64,000 bases of DNA, from contig NC_089868.1 of assembly GCF_036373705.1 (NCBI RefSeq), positions 12,525,020 through 12,589,019 on the forward strand, read 5' to 3'. Below, piece after piece: positions 1 through 13,375 of the stretch; within the stretch, counting starts at the first letter, position 1, and the number at the start of each line of letters is the position of its first letter. Source of the stretch: Amia ocellicauda (taxonomy: Eukaryota > Chordata > Actinopteri > Amiiformes > Amiidae). The notes under the pieces are model-generated. The model searched no databases. It had not been told where the DNA came from and saw only the letters and a program-made list of their open reading frames with translations. Made by a program: the position numbers and the translations under genes.

Positions 1-1091
1 AATAACACAATGAAATATTTATAACATTATTTCTGTAGTTTTAATGTACATATTTTGTGTGGATGTCCTTAAATAAGAAACAAGATGGCAACATGGTCAT
101 TATTGTTTTGTTTTAATTTATGTTTATGTCATGAAGTCATTTGCAAGTTTTAAGAGAATATAAAAATCCAAGATCAAAAATAGCATAATTCCTATATATT
201 TAATATGGTATGATATCAAAATGTTCAATATACTTTTTAATCTGTTGAAATATTACTGAATTGACTTCATGTCATTAATGACTTAGAACATTGTTGTCCC
301 AATTTGTTTTTACATCACAAATGTTTACATGTTTGTTGTATAACCTAAAAATACTTAATGTGCTGAAAATTATTAAGTTAATGTTTTGAAATCTTATGTT
401 TTACTGCTATGGCTTTATCAAATATGCCTTGAGTGGAAATGTATTGCTCACCTCTGATTATTTGCTGTTAATTTAAATAAATTATACATTTAGTAACTCT
501 CACTCTCAGTTAAATATAGAATTATTTTTTAACTACATCTTTGTTGCTGAGACTATCTTGAGATATCATCCCGTATGAAATCTCACAGTATGTCATTCTG
601 AGTAACAATATCAGTCAGGTAGGACAACACTGAATATTCTTGTAAAAATACAGAAGTCAGTAACAATAATGATATACTTTTTACTAGAAAGCATTTTTAG
701 ACATTTCCCAGCATTTTCCACTATTCAGCGTTATGTTTTGAGTGACTAACTTCACAAAATGTGCCGCTGTCAATAGAAAAGCCCACATTTGTGAGATTAA
801 TTGTGTTTTTTGTTTTTTTCTGGGCTGAATATGTTTGTTGAGATACATATGAATACTCATAACTCACTCTATGCTGACAAAAAACTAAAGTCAAATAATT
901 TGCAAATCTATCTATGTTATCCGGTATGACATTTTTGATACTAGAAATAATGATTTATAATACAAAAGTATACATTATTTTCAGAAATAAACCTTTGAAA
1001 TATATGCATAACATTATAATGAAGAGCTTTAATTTGTATTTTAAACTGTTTTTTTTTTTTTACCATTTTAAAATCCTTATTCATCACTGAC
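1..1091. other. AT-rich non-coding DNA
   Basis: This stretch is strongly AT-rich and has stops in all frames. I see no exon, RNA gene or recognisable repeat in it. Confidence 0.5.

Positions 1092-1139
<48 letters not shown>
1092..1139. repeat. (TA)n microsatellite
   Basis: About 24 uninterrupted TA units directly abut the Tc1-derived fragment that follows. TA is the target site of Tc1/mariner elements. Confidence 0.9.
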
Positions 1140-1140
<1 letters not shown>

Positions 1141-1142
<2 letters not shown>

Positions 1143-1395
1143 TAAATGTCTATAATTTTAATGGTAGGTGTATTTTAACAGTGAGAGACTTATAATGCCT
1201 TGCGAATTTCCCTCATTAACATGCAAATCCATTTATAACTTTTTTGAAATGCATTTTTCTGGATTTTTTTGTTGTTATTCTGTCTCTCACTGTTAAAATA
1301 CAACTACCATTAAAATTATAGACTGATCATTTCTTTGTCAGTGGGCAAACGTACAAAATCAGCAGGGGATCAAATACTTTTTTCCCCTCACTGTG
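1141..1395. mobile_element. Tc1-type internally deleted (MITE-like) element
   Basis: Two inverted arms, about 1151-1188 and 1283-1320, pair almost perfectly. The right end reads through to a terminal GATCAAATACTTTTTTCCCC-type sequence at about 1368-1390. The same end closes the transposase-bearing Tc1 element at 18.8-19.0 kb, so this is a non-autonomous deletion derivative of that family. It has no coding capacity and lies next to TA-rich DNA. Confidence 0.8.
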
Positions 1396-1399
1396 TATA

Positions 1400-3600
1400 T
1401 ATATATGTATACACAAACCTTTAAGTTGGAGGTATGGCGCCATCGAGGGAACCTCACAAAGAACCTCGACGACATTTAAAAATAATTGAGTGGAGTCATT
1501 GGTTAGGCAGAAGACATCAAATGGTGTTCTAGGCAGACTTTTCCATGATGTGAAAAGGTTCAAATTCTGAGTGTTTAACTTATCTTACTTTAAAAGAAGA
1601 AAAGAAAAACATTGATCAAACATTTGTGAGGTTTGATTAAAAGTGCAGTGACTCTGACCTACAGAATCTTTTCTGTTTGTTTGTTTTAAATATGAGGACA
1701 CACCTACACACAAAACTGAATGTATCTAAGAAATACAGCAACATGTAAATCTATATATGCATATTTTTGGTTGTATTTTTTACATTGACAGAAAAGGCCA
1801 AGCTGTACATTTCCCTATGGCAAACTAGCCTTTTTATTTTGTAATAAAGCTGTTTACTGTCATTTGTGTTGAGTGTGTTATTACTCTGTATTCAAGCAAA
1901 TAACACAGGAAGAAGGGTTTATGAAAGTGATACGACCTATAATATTTATGTCACTTTATTTGAATTGCACAAAATCCTTCATAGCAATGTAATGTGAGTG
2001 TTATAACTCTTGCAGCACCTTATACCAGTGTTATAATACATGTTAATGTCCTGGTTTATTGAATATACTTAATCTACATACTGAAATGAGTAGCTTACTT
2101 CCATTTAAGCAGCACAAAAAAGAGCAGCAAGTAAAAGATTGACATGGTCCTTCATTTGAGCTACAAAGGTATATATTTATTTTAAAATAAGAAAACAGTG
2201 ACATGATCAAACAATAAGATACAGATGTACATCAATAATCCATTTAGGTCCACAATGAACAGAACACAATATTAATTATGATGAGAACAATATGTACCAA
2301 GCTGTGCATACATTTTCTTCAATTGAAATCTACAATTTTCTTTGGTGTCCTATGGCAAGATGTTATGTCCCATGTTTCATAGCAGAGTGTTATAACATTA
2401 TGTCTTGTATGTATTTATACCTGCATTATGACGCTTTACCCCCAAAATCAGGACGAATCATTTTATGACATGTGGCATGCATGGTTATGTCAAACATTTC
2501 ATAGGGAATGCTACAATCAGTGTTGTGAATACTTATGTGCCTGTTATGTCAGTTGGAAAATGGTTATGGCTGGTTATGAATGTATTATGGCTGTGTTATG
2601 TAGCCTTTATGTAGGCTACATAGAGGGGTGTTCAAATAAAGCGTTACCATGCGTGCACTGCTTCGAAGCACTGGACACATGCTCTCCATAGTGACATCAG
2701 CTGCTCAATACATGGTATTGCGACTGTATCGAGTGACTGGAAAGACAATAGTCCTCGGACATCAGCCAGGCAATATACAAATGAACCCATCGTCATCATG
2801 TCCACAAATATTCGGTCATTAAACCTGCTTTGTCAGCAAGGTATAAGTAACATTATGTAATAGTTTCTCTGTGATCAATATAAAGACTCAAGACTAGATG
2901 ATGAATTTAGAGTAGGCAGTCACATTTACCTGATTAATGTCGTATGTTAAGTAGCCACGCCAAATAAATGCAATTAACTATAAGCATAGTCTACATTTCA
3001 TATAGCCTAGATATAGTCAACAGTTACATGTATTTCCTGTTCATATATTTAGGGATGTGGTTGTGTGATGATCCAAGTGATGCTGATATAGAGTATCGCC
3101 TACATTTTGTTTATGACAGATATTGTGCACCTGGGAAAGTGATGGTTTATATAACAGAGGGCAAAGACTATATTGGGAAGTACAGAGAGACATGCTTGTT
3201 TAAACCAGAAGTGTCGATACTGCTTCGTGAAGCCTGCTTCGAGTGTCACATCACTAATTGTCGGTGGATATTTTAATGCATTTTATTGATAATGTGCTAT
3301 TCTCACACCCAGGGTGCTACAAGTCTAGAAAAAGATAAGAGTTGTGTTGCATCCATGTCTTAATGTCCAGTAAGCAGTTTGTAAGGACTGTATGAGTGAC
3401 TGTCATATCAGGCTTTGTGGCCATGTAGATTTAGGAATAATTCTGAGGTCATGTGGTTTGTGGGTTTCCAGGGAATGGCATTTAAAAGAGGACATTTTAT
3501 GATAAATACAGGTTGAAAGCTGCAAGAGACAGATCTTCAAAAATAAATGCAAAATCTATTTTAACATTGGAAAAAGCCTTTCTAGTGAATACATTCAGGG
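1400..3600. other. Non-coding DNA with a TTATG-rich repeat
   Basis: No exon is supported. Between about 2380 and 2640 the sequence is dominated by variants of TTATG and TTATGT, which keeps one 87-codon frame open by composition alone. The reading frame at 2968-3276 has no recognisable family and no splice context that I trust. Confidence 0.4.
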
Positions 3601-3792
3601 CCTATAGACAGTCCACACCCCCTTGAGCTTTATTCACATTTTGGTGTGTCAGAGCCTCAGAGTTTCATTAATTCATTTTTTCCACTCATCTACACAACAC
3701 ACTCCGCACTGTTGAGGTGAGAAATTTTTATCATGAAAAAAATCTTAAAAATACAGCCTCCTCCAGCAGCAGCAGCCATCCCTGAGACTGAC

Positions 3793-3866
3793 CTTGAAAT
3801 AACGGTGCAGGCAGTCCTGGACGGAGCTCTGAAGGAGGAGGTCCAGAGCCCGGTGGGGGGAGGCCT
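3793..3866 (-). other. Exon-like island, unidentified helical protein
   Basis: On the minus strand a pyrimidine-rich acceptor (CTTGTCTCCTCAG) opens a 74-base segment that ends at a donor AAG/GTCAGT. The open phase encodes a leucine-rich, probably helical stretch containing RALDLLLQSSVQDCLHRYF. I do not recognise the protein. No partner exon was found nearby, so this may be one exon of a decayed or dispersed gene. Confidence 0.3.
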
Positions 3867-3869
3867 CTG

Positions 3870-6258
3870 AGGAGACAAGTGCAGCTCCGCTGCTGCAGGA
3901 GAGACACAGATGGGGAGACACAGGGGCCACAGTTATTAAACACAGCCCGTGAGGAGTCAAACACATTGACCCCACTGGTCTTCCATCAGCCACTGATTTG
4001 TTTCATTTGAAAAAGATCAGACACAAATGGGGGGTTTGTTCTTAAGTTCTGTCCTTCACACCAATTTCATTTTTCAGATCAGTGCTCTTCCTGCAGGTCA
4101 TTATCTCTGACCACAGCCCTGCCATTGACTGCAAAAAAGCAAAAGTGCCTCAAACTTATGCTCTGACATCGGGAGCAGCCTGGCTGTGAGTGCTGTCCTC
4201 TGATCTCTACTGCTGGGGTGTGAGACTGCAGTGGGGAGCCCATCTCCTTCCCTGAGGGAGTGTGGCACTTATTTACCCTGGGGGCTGGCTGGCAGGCTGA
4301 AAAGAGCGTGTGCATATTCCCTATTCCACCTTGCACAGTCAGTCCATGATTGTCATACGACGGTGAAATTAGTTTGATTCTATCGATTGATTGATTAGAT
4401 GGGTTGAATGGCCTCCTCTCATTTGTAAACTTTCTTATATTTTACGTGCACTAAAAGTGACATGACCAATGAAACACGAGAGGAAGACCTGGATTGGTGG
4501 AAAAGCTTATCTGCGTGTCTAACCGCAAATAACTGTACAACAAACCAAATAAATATAGACAGACAATATATAACAAGCTATCGCGGAGGAGCTGGGGATG
4601 AATGGTGCCTACTGATGTAGCTAGAATTCTCCTAGGAAATGGGTAAGCACAGATAAACAACAAAAAGGAGACTTACATTACTTACAAAGATTTGCAACTT
4701 CAAATAAACACACTGAAACATGCTCTCTGCATTTGTGTCTTTATGGTGAGGGTAGTCTGAGTGAAATCTTTATTATTTAATTTTTTACATATTTCTAAAT
4801 GATGTAAAAGCTCCTGATTTCTTCAGCAGCCCCGTTGTAACCTCAAAACATGTCAGGTGACAGAGCTTTCTGTAGACATGCCTCGCAGCTGAAGCTTCCA
4901 GAAATGTCTTAAAATTCACCTATTTTAAAAAGCTTTTAAGGATCTCTGTTAGTTGCAAGTTTTTAAATCCTCATAGGCATTCTTACATGCTTGCTCCCCA
5001 TTATTGGCTGACCTGCTTGTTTTGTCAGTATGTTTAAATTGCCACTATTGTGCTGCTTGTTGCCTTTGCTAACTCACAGAGTCCCGAAGCTGAAGGTCAT
5101 GCTATCCGTTCTGCATATCCCCGTCCGTACACACGTCTTGCTTGTGGCTCCTGACAGTCTGCATGGGCTGCACTCGATGGTATCAGTTCAGGTTTGACAA
5201 TCGTGATTGCAACCATTGCACAGAATCTGATACGCAAAAACAATAAACATTCAAAACAGAAGTTACAAAGAAACATTATGCATATTTAGTGTTGATTGTG
5301 TAATCTCTAATATAGGACAGTTCCTAGGACAGACAACAGACAACACATACAAATCAGACAAAAGGCGTCCAGAAATGGCTTGTACCCATTGATCGCATAA
5401 TAAGCAAGAGTAGTCTGTTCCTGCTCCCTTGTTGTGGGTCCAGGACATGTAAAAGAAAGAAATACTCATACTATAGTTAGAGCATCCATTCTAGGAATAG
5501 TCTTGATTGGAAGAGACTGAGTTAATTAATTACATTTGCCATTATATTGTTTGACCTGAGCCCAACATTTACAGCACACCCCTCTATCCTGTCCGTCCAC
5601 AAACACCGGTAACAGCATTGTGGGCCACTTCAGGTCTTTTCAACCATTTCTACTTGAAATTTTGCTAAAACATCTTATAACAGGATAAATCCTATGAATT
5701 GTTTTGGAAGAAACTTCTTTAACTTCATTGGCGAGATGATACCTAACAGAAATCTTAAAAAAACTAAATCAGTTTATATTTTTAAAAATTGCATTCCAGT
5801 AAAATGTTGCAGGGGGAATAGAAATACATCATTTCCTAGTTTGTTTAATGTCACATTTCCTATTTAAAATATCCACGTCCTCCAGCAATAAGGATGATGT
5901 CTGAACAACAGTCTCTAGCTGGCAAACCTCCTTATATAATCTTAACAGTAATAAAGTCCCTCTGGGAATTGCAACAAAAACTATTGCAAATTAACTGGAT
6001 TTTTAAATGCATTGAAGAATTCTGAGTAATTAAATAATTATATTTTAATTTAATAATTATGTTTATATATTCATTTCCAAGTCAATTGTACCCGTTTATG
6101 AACAGTAGCAAGTTTAACAGGGATTTTATTCACATCAAAATTACATAAGAATTCAATATCACCAACCTTCCGAAAGATAAATCTAGTGAATACATAACTG
6201 ATCTAGATATTCCTTCATTCTTCCATAATAGAACACGGTCTGATACAGATAAATCCCT
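3870..6258. other. Intergenic DNA without recognised features
   Basis: Only short spurious frames occur here. I see no exon with splice sites and no transposase motif. Confidence 0.4.
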
Positions 6259-6650
6259 TGTTCGTGATGGGTTAGTGAACCCAGGTGCGCAGCGACAAGG
6301 CAGATCAGGCTAGCAGGAGGTCAAGGGCCAGTGAACAGTACAGTGTAGGTCATGGGATCAGACAAACAACACTAACTAGGTAATCCAAAGAGCGATGATC
6401 AAAACACAGAGCGCTCTACAGAACTAAACATTCAGAAAAGCAAACTCCTAGAGAAGGCAAGACTTCACAGAGAACAAAGGGGTATATATACAGGAAGCAG
6501 GTGAAGCAAGGAAATGAGGAACAGGTGTGCTAATGGATTGGGGAACAAGGGGCAATAATTCAATAATGAGGTGAAGAGGAATGAAAGAGACAGGGGAGAC
6601 ATAACACTGGGGAAAACTAAGACCTCTGGTGGTGAAATGTAGACATGACA
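6259..6650 (-). mobile_element. Ty3/gypsy-type LTR (minus orientation)
   Basis: Read on the minus strand, the element starts TGTCATGTCTAC and ends CGAACA, with a TATATATA box in the middle. Immediately before its start is a purine-rich GAGGGGGGTTCC, which is what a polypurine tract next to a 3' LTR looks like. The general U3 plan is shared with repeats at 21.7-22.2 and 59.5-60.0 kb; the last of these is followed by gag sequence. No internal coding region remains. Confidence 0.65.
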
Positions 6651-6849
6651 GGAACCCCCCTCATGCTATATATATCACAAACCAAGAATTACAATTATTA
6701 TTTTTTTCTATAATGGGCATGAAGTTCAGACTACTTCTTTCTTCCAGATCTTAACATATCTTGGAATTAAAATGTGTAATCACCTTTTAATAGGAATGTC
6801 ACTGAAAAGCCCAGTAAAGAATTTATGTCTTGAAGCACAGAGGATACAG

Positions 6850-7160
6850 TATTTATTTAACATGCCCGGCCTGGAAGCTCTCCACCTCAGCAGAGTCTCT
6901 CTGAACAACACAATTTAACAGCCTTTTATACAATGCATGACGCATGGTTCTGTGGGCAGGGTCAGTCACATGCTTCCAAGAAGCGTTGCCCCAAGGTCAG
7001 GTCGTGGACCTTTGCAAAGAGGTTGTCTTCCTGGTGGAAGTTGAGGGATGCAGAAACCAGATGGCTTCCCTTGATGTACTGGGAGAGGTCCGATCCCACG
7101 GTCATCATTAGCAACTGTCAACCAATCATTAACTAAAACACTTCCTGCCAATCTGGGGAA
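6850..7160 (-). mobile_element. Retrovirus-like LTR fragment
   Basis: On the minus strand a GTATAAAAGGC TATA box (near 6930) is followed downstream by an AATAAA signal (near 6855), the order expected of U3 and R in an LTR. The same TATA phrase recurs in the LTR-like block at 19.2 kb. No viral coding sequence is attached, so this is probably a solo LTR or a fragment. Confidence 0.45.
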
Positions 7161-7563
7161 CCAATTAACAGACTTTTAACAAACAGCTGTGGACTCTCTC
7201 TCCACTATGTGATCATTATATCATTGACAGGAAATTATAACAAATGTACCTTATTGAAATTTGCTCAGTCTGCATACTATTATTCATATAAAACATTATA
7301 CAGTTTATATAAAGCATACTGGCTCTTCAGTCACAGATGTTGCTTAACTCACAATCTTCTAAGGCAAATCATTCAAATTCTTTAACATTTAACAATAATC
7401 CACATACAGAAGAAATCTATTTTGATACTATCAAAAGCCTCCTAAATACTTAAAACCCCAAAACTTGCAGTGTTTTAAACAAACTCATGCTTCTGTGACA
7501 AAGGCTTTATACAAATCCACAAACAAAATTAAGCTGTCTTCATGAATGAGGTCACTGTAGTCC

Positions 7564-7727
7564 AGTGGTTTTCAAACCGGTCCTGGAGTACCCCCTGCCC
7601 TACTGGTTTTTGTTCCAACCGAGGTTTTAATTGCTTAATTGAATCCTTAATTGACCTAAAAAAGCAATATACCATTCAATTAAGTAATTAAGACCTCGTT
7701 TGGAACAAAAACCAGCAGAAGGAAGGA
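7564..7727. mobile_element. Palindromic MITE
   Basis: A left arm containing GGTTTTTGTTCCAACCGAGG and a right arm containing CCTCGTTTGGAACAAAAACC are inverted repeats around a short AT core. It is a small foldback element of a type widespread in fish genomes and it has no coding capacity. Confidence 0.75.
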
Positions 7728-8610
7728 TCACACCCAAACACTCGAGTAACTGATGTAAAAATTAGGAAAAATTACAAACCATGCCCATTCCAAATATAAA
7801 CAGTATTAATCTTATATATCCTTAAATGACCGCATTATAAAAGTGTAAGATTTCAAGGTAAAGTAAGATGCTGATGGACATTTCATTGTTAGCAATGTTG
7901 TATTTTATGTTAATAATGGCAAAGCTTTTTTTTTTTCTATGATCATTGTTTTCTATCCTGTGGGTCTGCTGTGTACCGTTAAGATACTTTACATCGTGTT
8001 GTAATCCTACCATTAAAACACTAATACAAAGTTTTAAAGCTGCAAGGCACATCTACTGGTTTAATTTGAACACGTTGTCACATGACAGCCATGGATTCCG
8101 GGATGGAAGTGTTTTAAGTGTTATTCTCACGCGTGTAAACCAGCCTTTCTGGCACTTTCCTGCAAAAAACACTAGACCACTGCAAAAACTGTACTAGAGC
8201 TGATTTGTGAGCAAGTTAGTGGTTAAAACACACAAGTCAACTCTGCCATAGACGCCATCAACACTGAAAATACATTCACTTTGTAGGGTGGTACAGAAAG
8301 ACGCACTTCAGCCAATCTTGCAAGGACAGGTAGTCGATACTGGTTCATTTTCCACCACAACAACAGGCTTTTCTTTCGTTTCATTATAGTTACACCAAAA
8401 TGTCTTCAACCTCAGTGGGGTAGGAGCGGGTGCTGCATGCAGTTATTATATTAATTGTTACGTTAATAAGTGGGCATTATTACTTATTCTGGTCATATTA
8501 TTTCATACAAATACACAGCGCAAGGAAATGTTTAAAACACATTTATTCATACTTTTAAATATTTAGAATTGGGAAGCATGGACAGAGAGATTCTAGAGTC
8601 TGTAGGGGCC

Positions 8611-8870
8611 CTAGGCAGAATATTTCCGGGGTGTGTGTGGGGGGGATGCCGATGTGTTTTCTCCTGTGAGAGCGGAGGGGGGGTGCTGATGGTGTTTTCT
8701 CCAGTAGCGGAGTTTTTCTGGTAGCGGAGTACTATTGAAGATGGTGCCAAGATATTTGTACTGGTCTACAATGTCCACCTCCTCGCCATGGATGATCACC
8801 GGTGATTGCTTCTTTGTTTTCAAGAGAGGTGGTTCAAAGAATTCCAGTGGCTCCACTACAGTCCTAGTGT
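8611..8870 (-). mobile_element. LINE reverse-transcriptase fragment
   Basis: The minus-strand frame contains IIHGEEVDIVDQYKYLGTIF, which fits the conserved segment of non-LTR reverse transcriptases around the Y-K-Y-L-G motif. Only the tail of the RT domain is present. The fragment breaks off directly against the hAT relic at about 8870. Confidence 0.7.
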
Positions 8871-8874
8871 GAAT

Positions 8875-10645
8875 GGAGTGTTATGCTTCTATTCCACAAA
8901 AGCTTTCAAAAGCCAGAAATCACCACTTGCAAAAAACTCTGATGCTGCATTTGTAAACTCTTGATTCAGAAACTGGAAAAGAGCAATAGAAACATTTGCT
9001 TTACATTCAAGCACCAGTCACACAAGGTTGCCATGAATACACAGTCATCAAACAAGTCCAGTTGATACCCAACTGTCCACAGTTAGAGCTCTCCAGCAAG
9101 AGAGAGCAAGATCATGCCTCTCAAAAATAGTGGGTACTGTGCAACTTTTAATTAGACAGAGTTTAGCTCTCAGGGGCCATGAGGACAAGGATGGAAATCT
9201 ATACCAAACACTGAAAATGAGATCTGAGGATGACCCAGTTCTTGCTACATGGTTGACAACACAGTGCCATGATTATTCAAGCACAAAAGTTCAGAATGAA
9301 ATCCTGTGTTTATTGGCCAACTGCATTGTCAAAGATATTGCCAGTACAGTCCTCAATCTACCACTGTAGCAATACTCGATTATAACAGATGGAACTCAAC
9401 AGGAGTTATTCTGTGTCCGTTGTGTGGATCATGACCTGATCCCCCATAAAGCATTTGTTGGATTATATCTGGAGACAACCTGGCAAAAGTTGCTATGGAT
9501 GTCCTGCTGCACCTTAACTTGCCCATCTCAAGTCTGCGTGGACAAACATATGATGGAACACCAACCATACTAAGAGAAAAGCAGCCACTTGCTCTGCATG
9601 TCCATTGTGGCCTTCACTGTATAAATCTTGTCACACAGGCTGCCTGCACATCATCACCTCTGACATGTATTGCCCAGAGTGAATACACAAGTCTGTATAG
9701 GCAATTGGGGAAATTAGCAATCCACTCAGTAATAAGCCTTAGTCTGTAGAGTTCAGCTTGGAGCAGATCGCTACATCTGATGGCTCAGACACAGCAACAG
9801 CAAGAGGGCTTCTTGAGAACTTTGAGAAAGGGACCACAGTCCTGGGACTCCTTTTAGCCTCTATGGTCACAGAGGAGTTGGAGTGCCTGAATAGCAGCTT
9901 ACAGAAGAGAACAGCTGCAGTGGCTGGAATGCGTGCTGCAGTTGAGTGTGTGAAGAACACATTACAGGCAAAGAGGTCAGAGGATACATTTAAACAGATA
10001 TATGACAGAGCAACAGAGATGATTGGAAAGTTCAATTTACAATCAATTCAGATGCCTCACATCTGGAATCCATCTAAGCACTTCACTGGAAATGCTGCTT
10101 CTTATTCTCCCACATCTTCTCAGGAATACTACCAGGCTGAGTTTTATAAGATGCTTGATACTGTGGATGTGCAGCTGAATGAGCGCTTCAATCAGGCCTG
10201 CCTATAAGAGCTTGACAAACTTGCAAGGATTCTCCTCTCAGGAGAGGTTAATACTGTGGTGGACCAGTACCCAGAGCTGAACAAGAGATTGATTGATGTG
10301 CAGTTGTCCATGTTACAAATTCACCACCAGTATAGCACAAGTACTGAAGCTGCAACTATCCTCAGAGACCAGCTGCCTGAGGTCCGTGGTCTTTTCAGCC
10401 CAGTAGAAGCACTTGTTAGACTTCTTTTGGTTGTCCCTGCTTCCTCTGAAGCAGAGAGGAGTTTCAGTGCTTTAAGAAGGCTTAAGTCCTGGCTCCGAAG
10501 TACAATGAAGCAAAGCCACTTAAACCATGCAGCAGTCTGTCATGTCCATCAGGACAAGTTGGATGGATTGGACAGAAAAACTATTTGCCAGCAGTTTGTC
10601 TCTACAAATGAACGAAGAAAACTGGCGTTTGGAGCTTTCAATTAA
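8875..10645 (+). pseudogene. hAT-superfamily transposase relic (ZMYM1/DUF4371 type)
   Basis: The plus strand carries the successive landmarks of a hAT transposase: SLALRGHEDKDGN (about 9160), IITDGTQQELFCVR (about 9380, catalytic region), LRGQTYDG (about 9540), and the C-terminal dimerisation segment VPASSEAERSFSALRRLKSW (about 10440-10500). It is broken by in-frame stops at 9367-9369 and 10204-10206 and by frame changes near 9490 and 9750, so it cannot make a transposase. Its left edge abuts a LINE fragment. The final 129-codon frame, holding the dimerisation domain, is still open. Confidence 0.85.
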
Positions 10646-10649
10646 TAAA

Positions 10650-11073
10650 GAAAAATGTTAGGATGTAAGAAAATGAAGAGAAGGAAAGAAAAGTTGATAA
10701 AGTTGATAAAGTTGTATATTCATTTTTATAATTATTTTAAAGAAAGTATTTGAATAAAGGTCATCAAAAGTAAGTTATTGTACTTTGATTTAGTAATGTA
10801 TCAAAATTACTGAATGTAGCATATGAACCTGGTTTTTAAATATACACAAACATATTGATATCTTACATTTACTTTTGGGCTATTTTATACATGTTATAAT
10901 AATGTAGGCCTATAGTACTATTACCTTTTATATCTAGAAATAAATTCCTGACCTAAAGGTATTACCTGCAGAAAAATATTTGTCCCCCTCACATTTGAAT
11001 TCAAACCTACACCCCTGATTAAAATGCCAACAAATTACAAACTACATCTTTCATAGTTGTTTTGCAAAGTTAC
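10650..11073. other. Non-coding spacer
   Basis: AT-rich DNA between the hAT relic and the SAM-type gene exons. I see no supported feature. Confidence 0.4.
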
Positions 11074-12480
11074 CTCTGTATGAATTCCAGCGTTGATGCC
11101 AGTTCTGCAGGGCACTTGATGTTGAAGATTGATGTAGTAGGATGCCATCATCACAGTGAAAACTGTTTTCCTTCACAACAATCCTGTCAATGCTTAGCAT
11201 GAAGCATGTCGCTGTCAACAGAGAGACTCCTGAGATGATAAGAATAAAAATAATTAATATTCTGCATGAACGGTCATGTTCATTTCTTAAGGAACATTTT
11301 GAACAGCAGAATAAGTATATGACACCTCAGATGATACAGTATGTTAAATAACTCAACACAAAACATTATGCAAGGTGAGACTGGAAGACTTGGTGAAGGT
11401 ATTTCATCTCCTAAACAAGTGTCACTGGCCTCATGAAACATCAGCCCGTCATCTTTGTGAAAGTATGCAAGGATAAGTAATATTGTCCCTGGAACTTCTG
11501 GAACTTGATTTTCACTGCTTTTTCAGCATTTTCCAGTAGTGCGTTTACTTCAGTTACCTTTTTATTTTTTCCATTACCAATTATTCTAATGTAGGCAATA
11601 AGTCTCTTCCCTTTAGATGACAATGTCTCTGTCAGAGTGTCTTCAAAATGTTTCCCCATAAGTTCCTTGAAATGAATAAGCATGCCTGTCATCTCAAATA
11701 GAAAGGGTCAATCTCTCAACTGGGTTTCAACTGGCATGCATCACAAGAAATCCCTTCCCTGGGAATAATAGGTGTAACAGTCCTTCATAGTTGCACTTCT
11801 GTGGTGTACTGCTTGAAGAAGAGGAGCTTTATAAATCTCTCTTCGTCAGTGGAGCTGAATGAACAAGGGAGTCAAAGAGTCACCGTTACAATTTAAGAAA
11901 TAGGCCAAATATTAATAAACAAAATATACATGTTTGTACGTATGTAGGATTACTACAATTTACACAGGGAGATACATGTAGTCACTTCAAAACTTTTAAA
12001 TAAACCTAAAGTGCATTTACAGATTGGTCTTTGAACAATTCATTGTTATATACTAAAACATTACAACAAGAATAATCATGTTGGCTATAAACCACAACAG
12101 AAAACACTGATATCAGGGGGGGAGGGACAACTAACTGATGAGTAGCTTAATTTAGACATTACACAAAACAAAATGCAAAACAGACAAGGAAAGGTTTAGG
12201 CAAGGGCAGATAACACATTTGTTGTCTTAAAAGCATACTGTACTTATTCTTTCCTTTCAGTGCAGGTAAAATAATTTGTAGGATGAATGCTGAAATATAC
12301 AATTCCACTTAGAATGCAACAATCAAAAATGTCAAATTACATAAAACAAAAGGGGACATACTGACATGTCACAGTACAGCTGGATATCAGTTTTCTTGCC
12401 GGAACTGGTTTAAGAACCGTGAGCAGATCCTCCTCTTCTATGAATTTCAAATCTTCAGCAGTATCTACACCCAAGGTCAT
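11074..12480 (-). pseudogene. SAM-domain gene fragment (SAMD3-like fish family)
   Basis: Three minus-strand pieces occur in family order. At 12361-12480 a SAM C-terminal helix reads LGVDTAEDLKFIEEEDLL followed by LKPVPARKLIS. At 11441-11692 an open frame contains HFKELMGKHFEDTL and SSKGKRLIAYI. At 11074-11229, bounded by TCTCAG and a GTAACT donor, the segment contains LLTATCFMLSIDR. From memory of the family, this order (SAM, then the KGKR block, then TATSFMLSIDR) fits uncharacterised SAMD3-like proteins that are numerous in fish. The pieces are short, not all joined in phase, and N-terminal parts are missing, so I call it fragmentary. The exon at 13.9 kb may or may not belong to it. Confidence 0.5.
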
Positions 12481-12984
12481 AATGGTGTTTACTGAATTGA
12501 ATTCTTAATTTCTCAGGTTTGGCAACACTGACTGGATACAACTCAGCAATGTATGAGTTTCTTCCCTGACATTTTCCATGCCTTTTCATAGAAGAAAGAA
12601 TACACCTAGATTTAGTCAATTGTTCACAGCTAATTATGAAACTATCACTTAATCTAGTCAATTTAAGCAATGGCTAATCACTTAACCAGGCTCTTAACAG
12701 GGGGGGGGGCTTAAACTGAAACTGGAGTGTTTTTTAAAGAAATTACTTGAAACCCACAAGTTGTGAAAGCTGGTAATGGATAAAAGCCACTAAGGAAATT
12801 AACATGCATGGTATAGTTACCATTTGTAACTCACAATCCTAGAAACCTCAATATCTGAAACTGACTTGTCATTTTTCAGTGCAAATTACAATGTCTGTTG
12901 TAAACAGACAGGTTTTTAAGTACAATTCTGGCACATTTTGTGGCAACACACCTAACTGGCTTTCCAACATGCTTTCACCTGGAG

Positions 12985-13375
12985 TGTCTTCCGCATTCAG
13001 AGCATCAGTCACGGCTACCATCCAGCGCTTCCACTTTCCCCACTAGATGTCGCCATCACGCTGCCTTAGCAGTCACTTCTGCCAGCTCTTCAATCATTCA
13101 ATTATCATTCCTGCAACCCTTGCACTTGTTCAGTCACCCTCTGCACCTCCCATCCCGGTTCTCAGCTCCACATATAAACCCTCCACTCACTCCCAGCCAC
13201 TGTGAAGTTTTGTACTACATTGCTGAGCTTTACTGACTGGGCCTTGATTAGTGCCGTGTTCCCTGGATTCCTTGCCTGTGGCCACGGCCCGTCTTTGCCT
13301 GGCCCTTGATCCGCTGCCCCGCGGTACTACACCGGTTCTGAGGACGGAGCCAACATTGTGACTGACTAAGAAAAC
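12985..13375 (+). mobile_element. LTR-like repeat with TATA box
   Basis: The plus strand carries ACATATAAACCC followed by a long pyrimidine-rich leader, the plan of fish gypsy-type LTR U3/R/U5 sequences. No gag or pol is attached. The exact ends were not determined. Confidence 0.4.

Noticed and set aside
2428-2691. 87-codon frame with many cysteines and tyrosines
   Set aside because: Follows a TTATG-rich repeat that keeps this frame open by composition.
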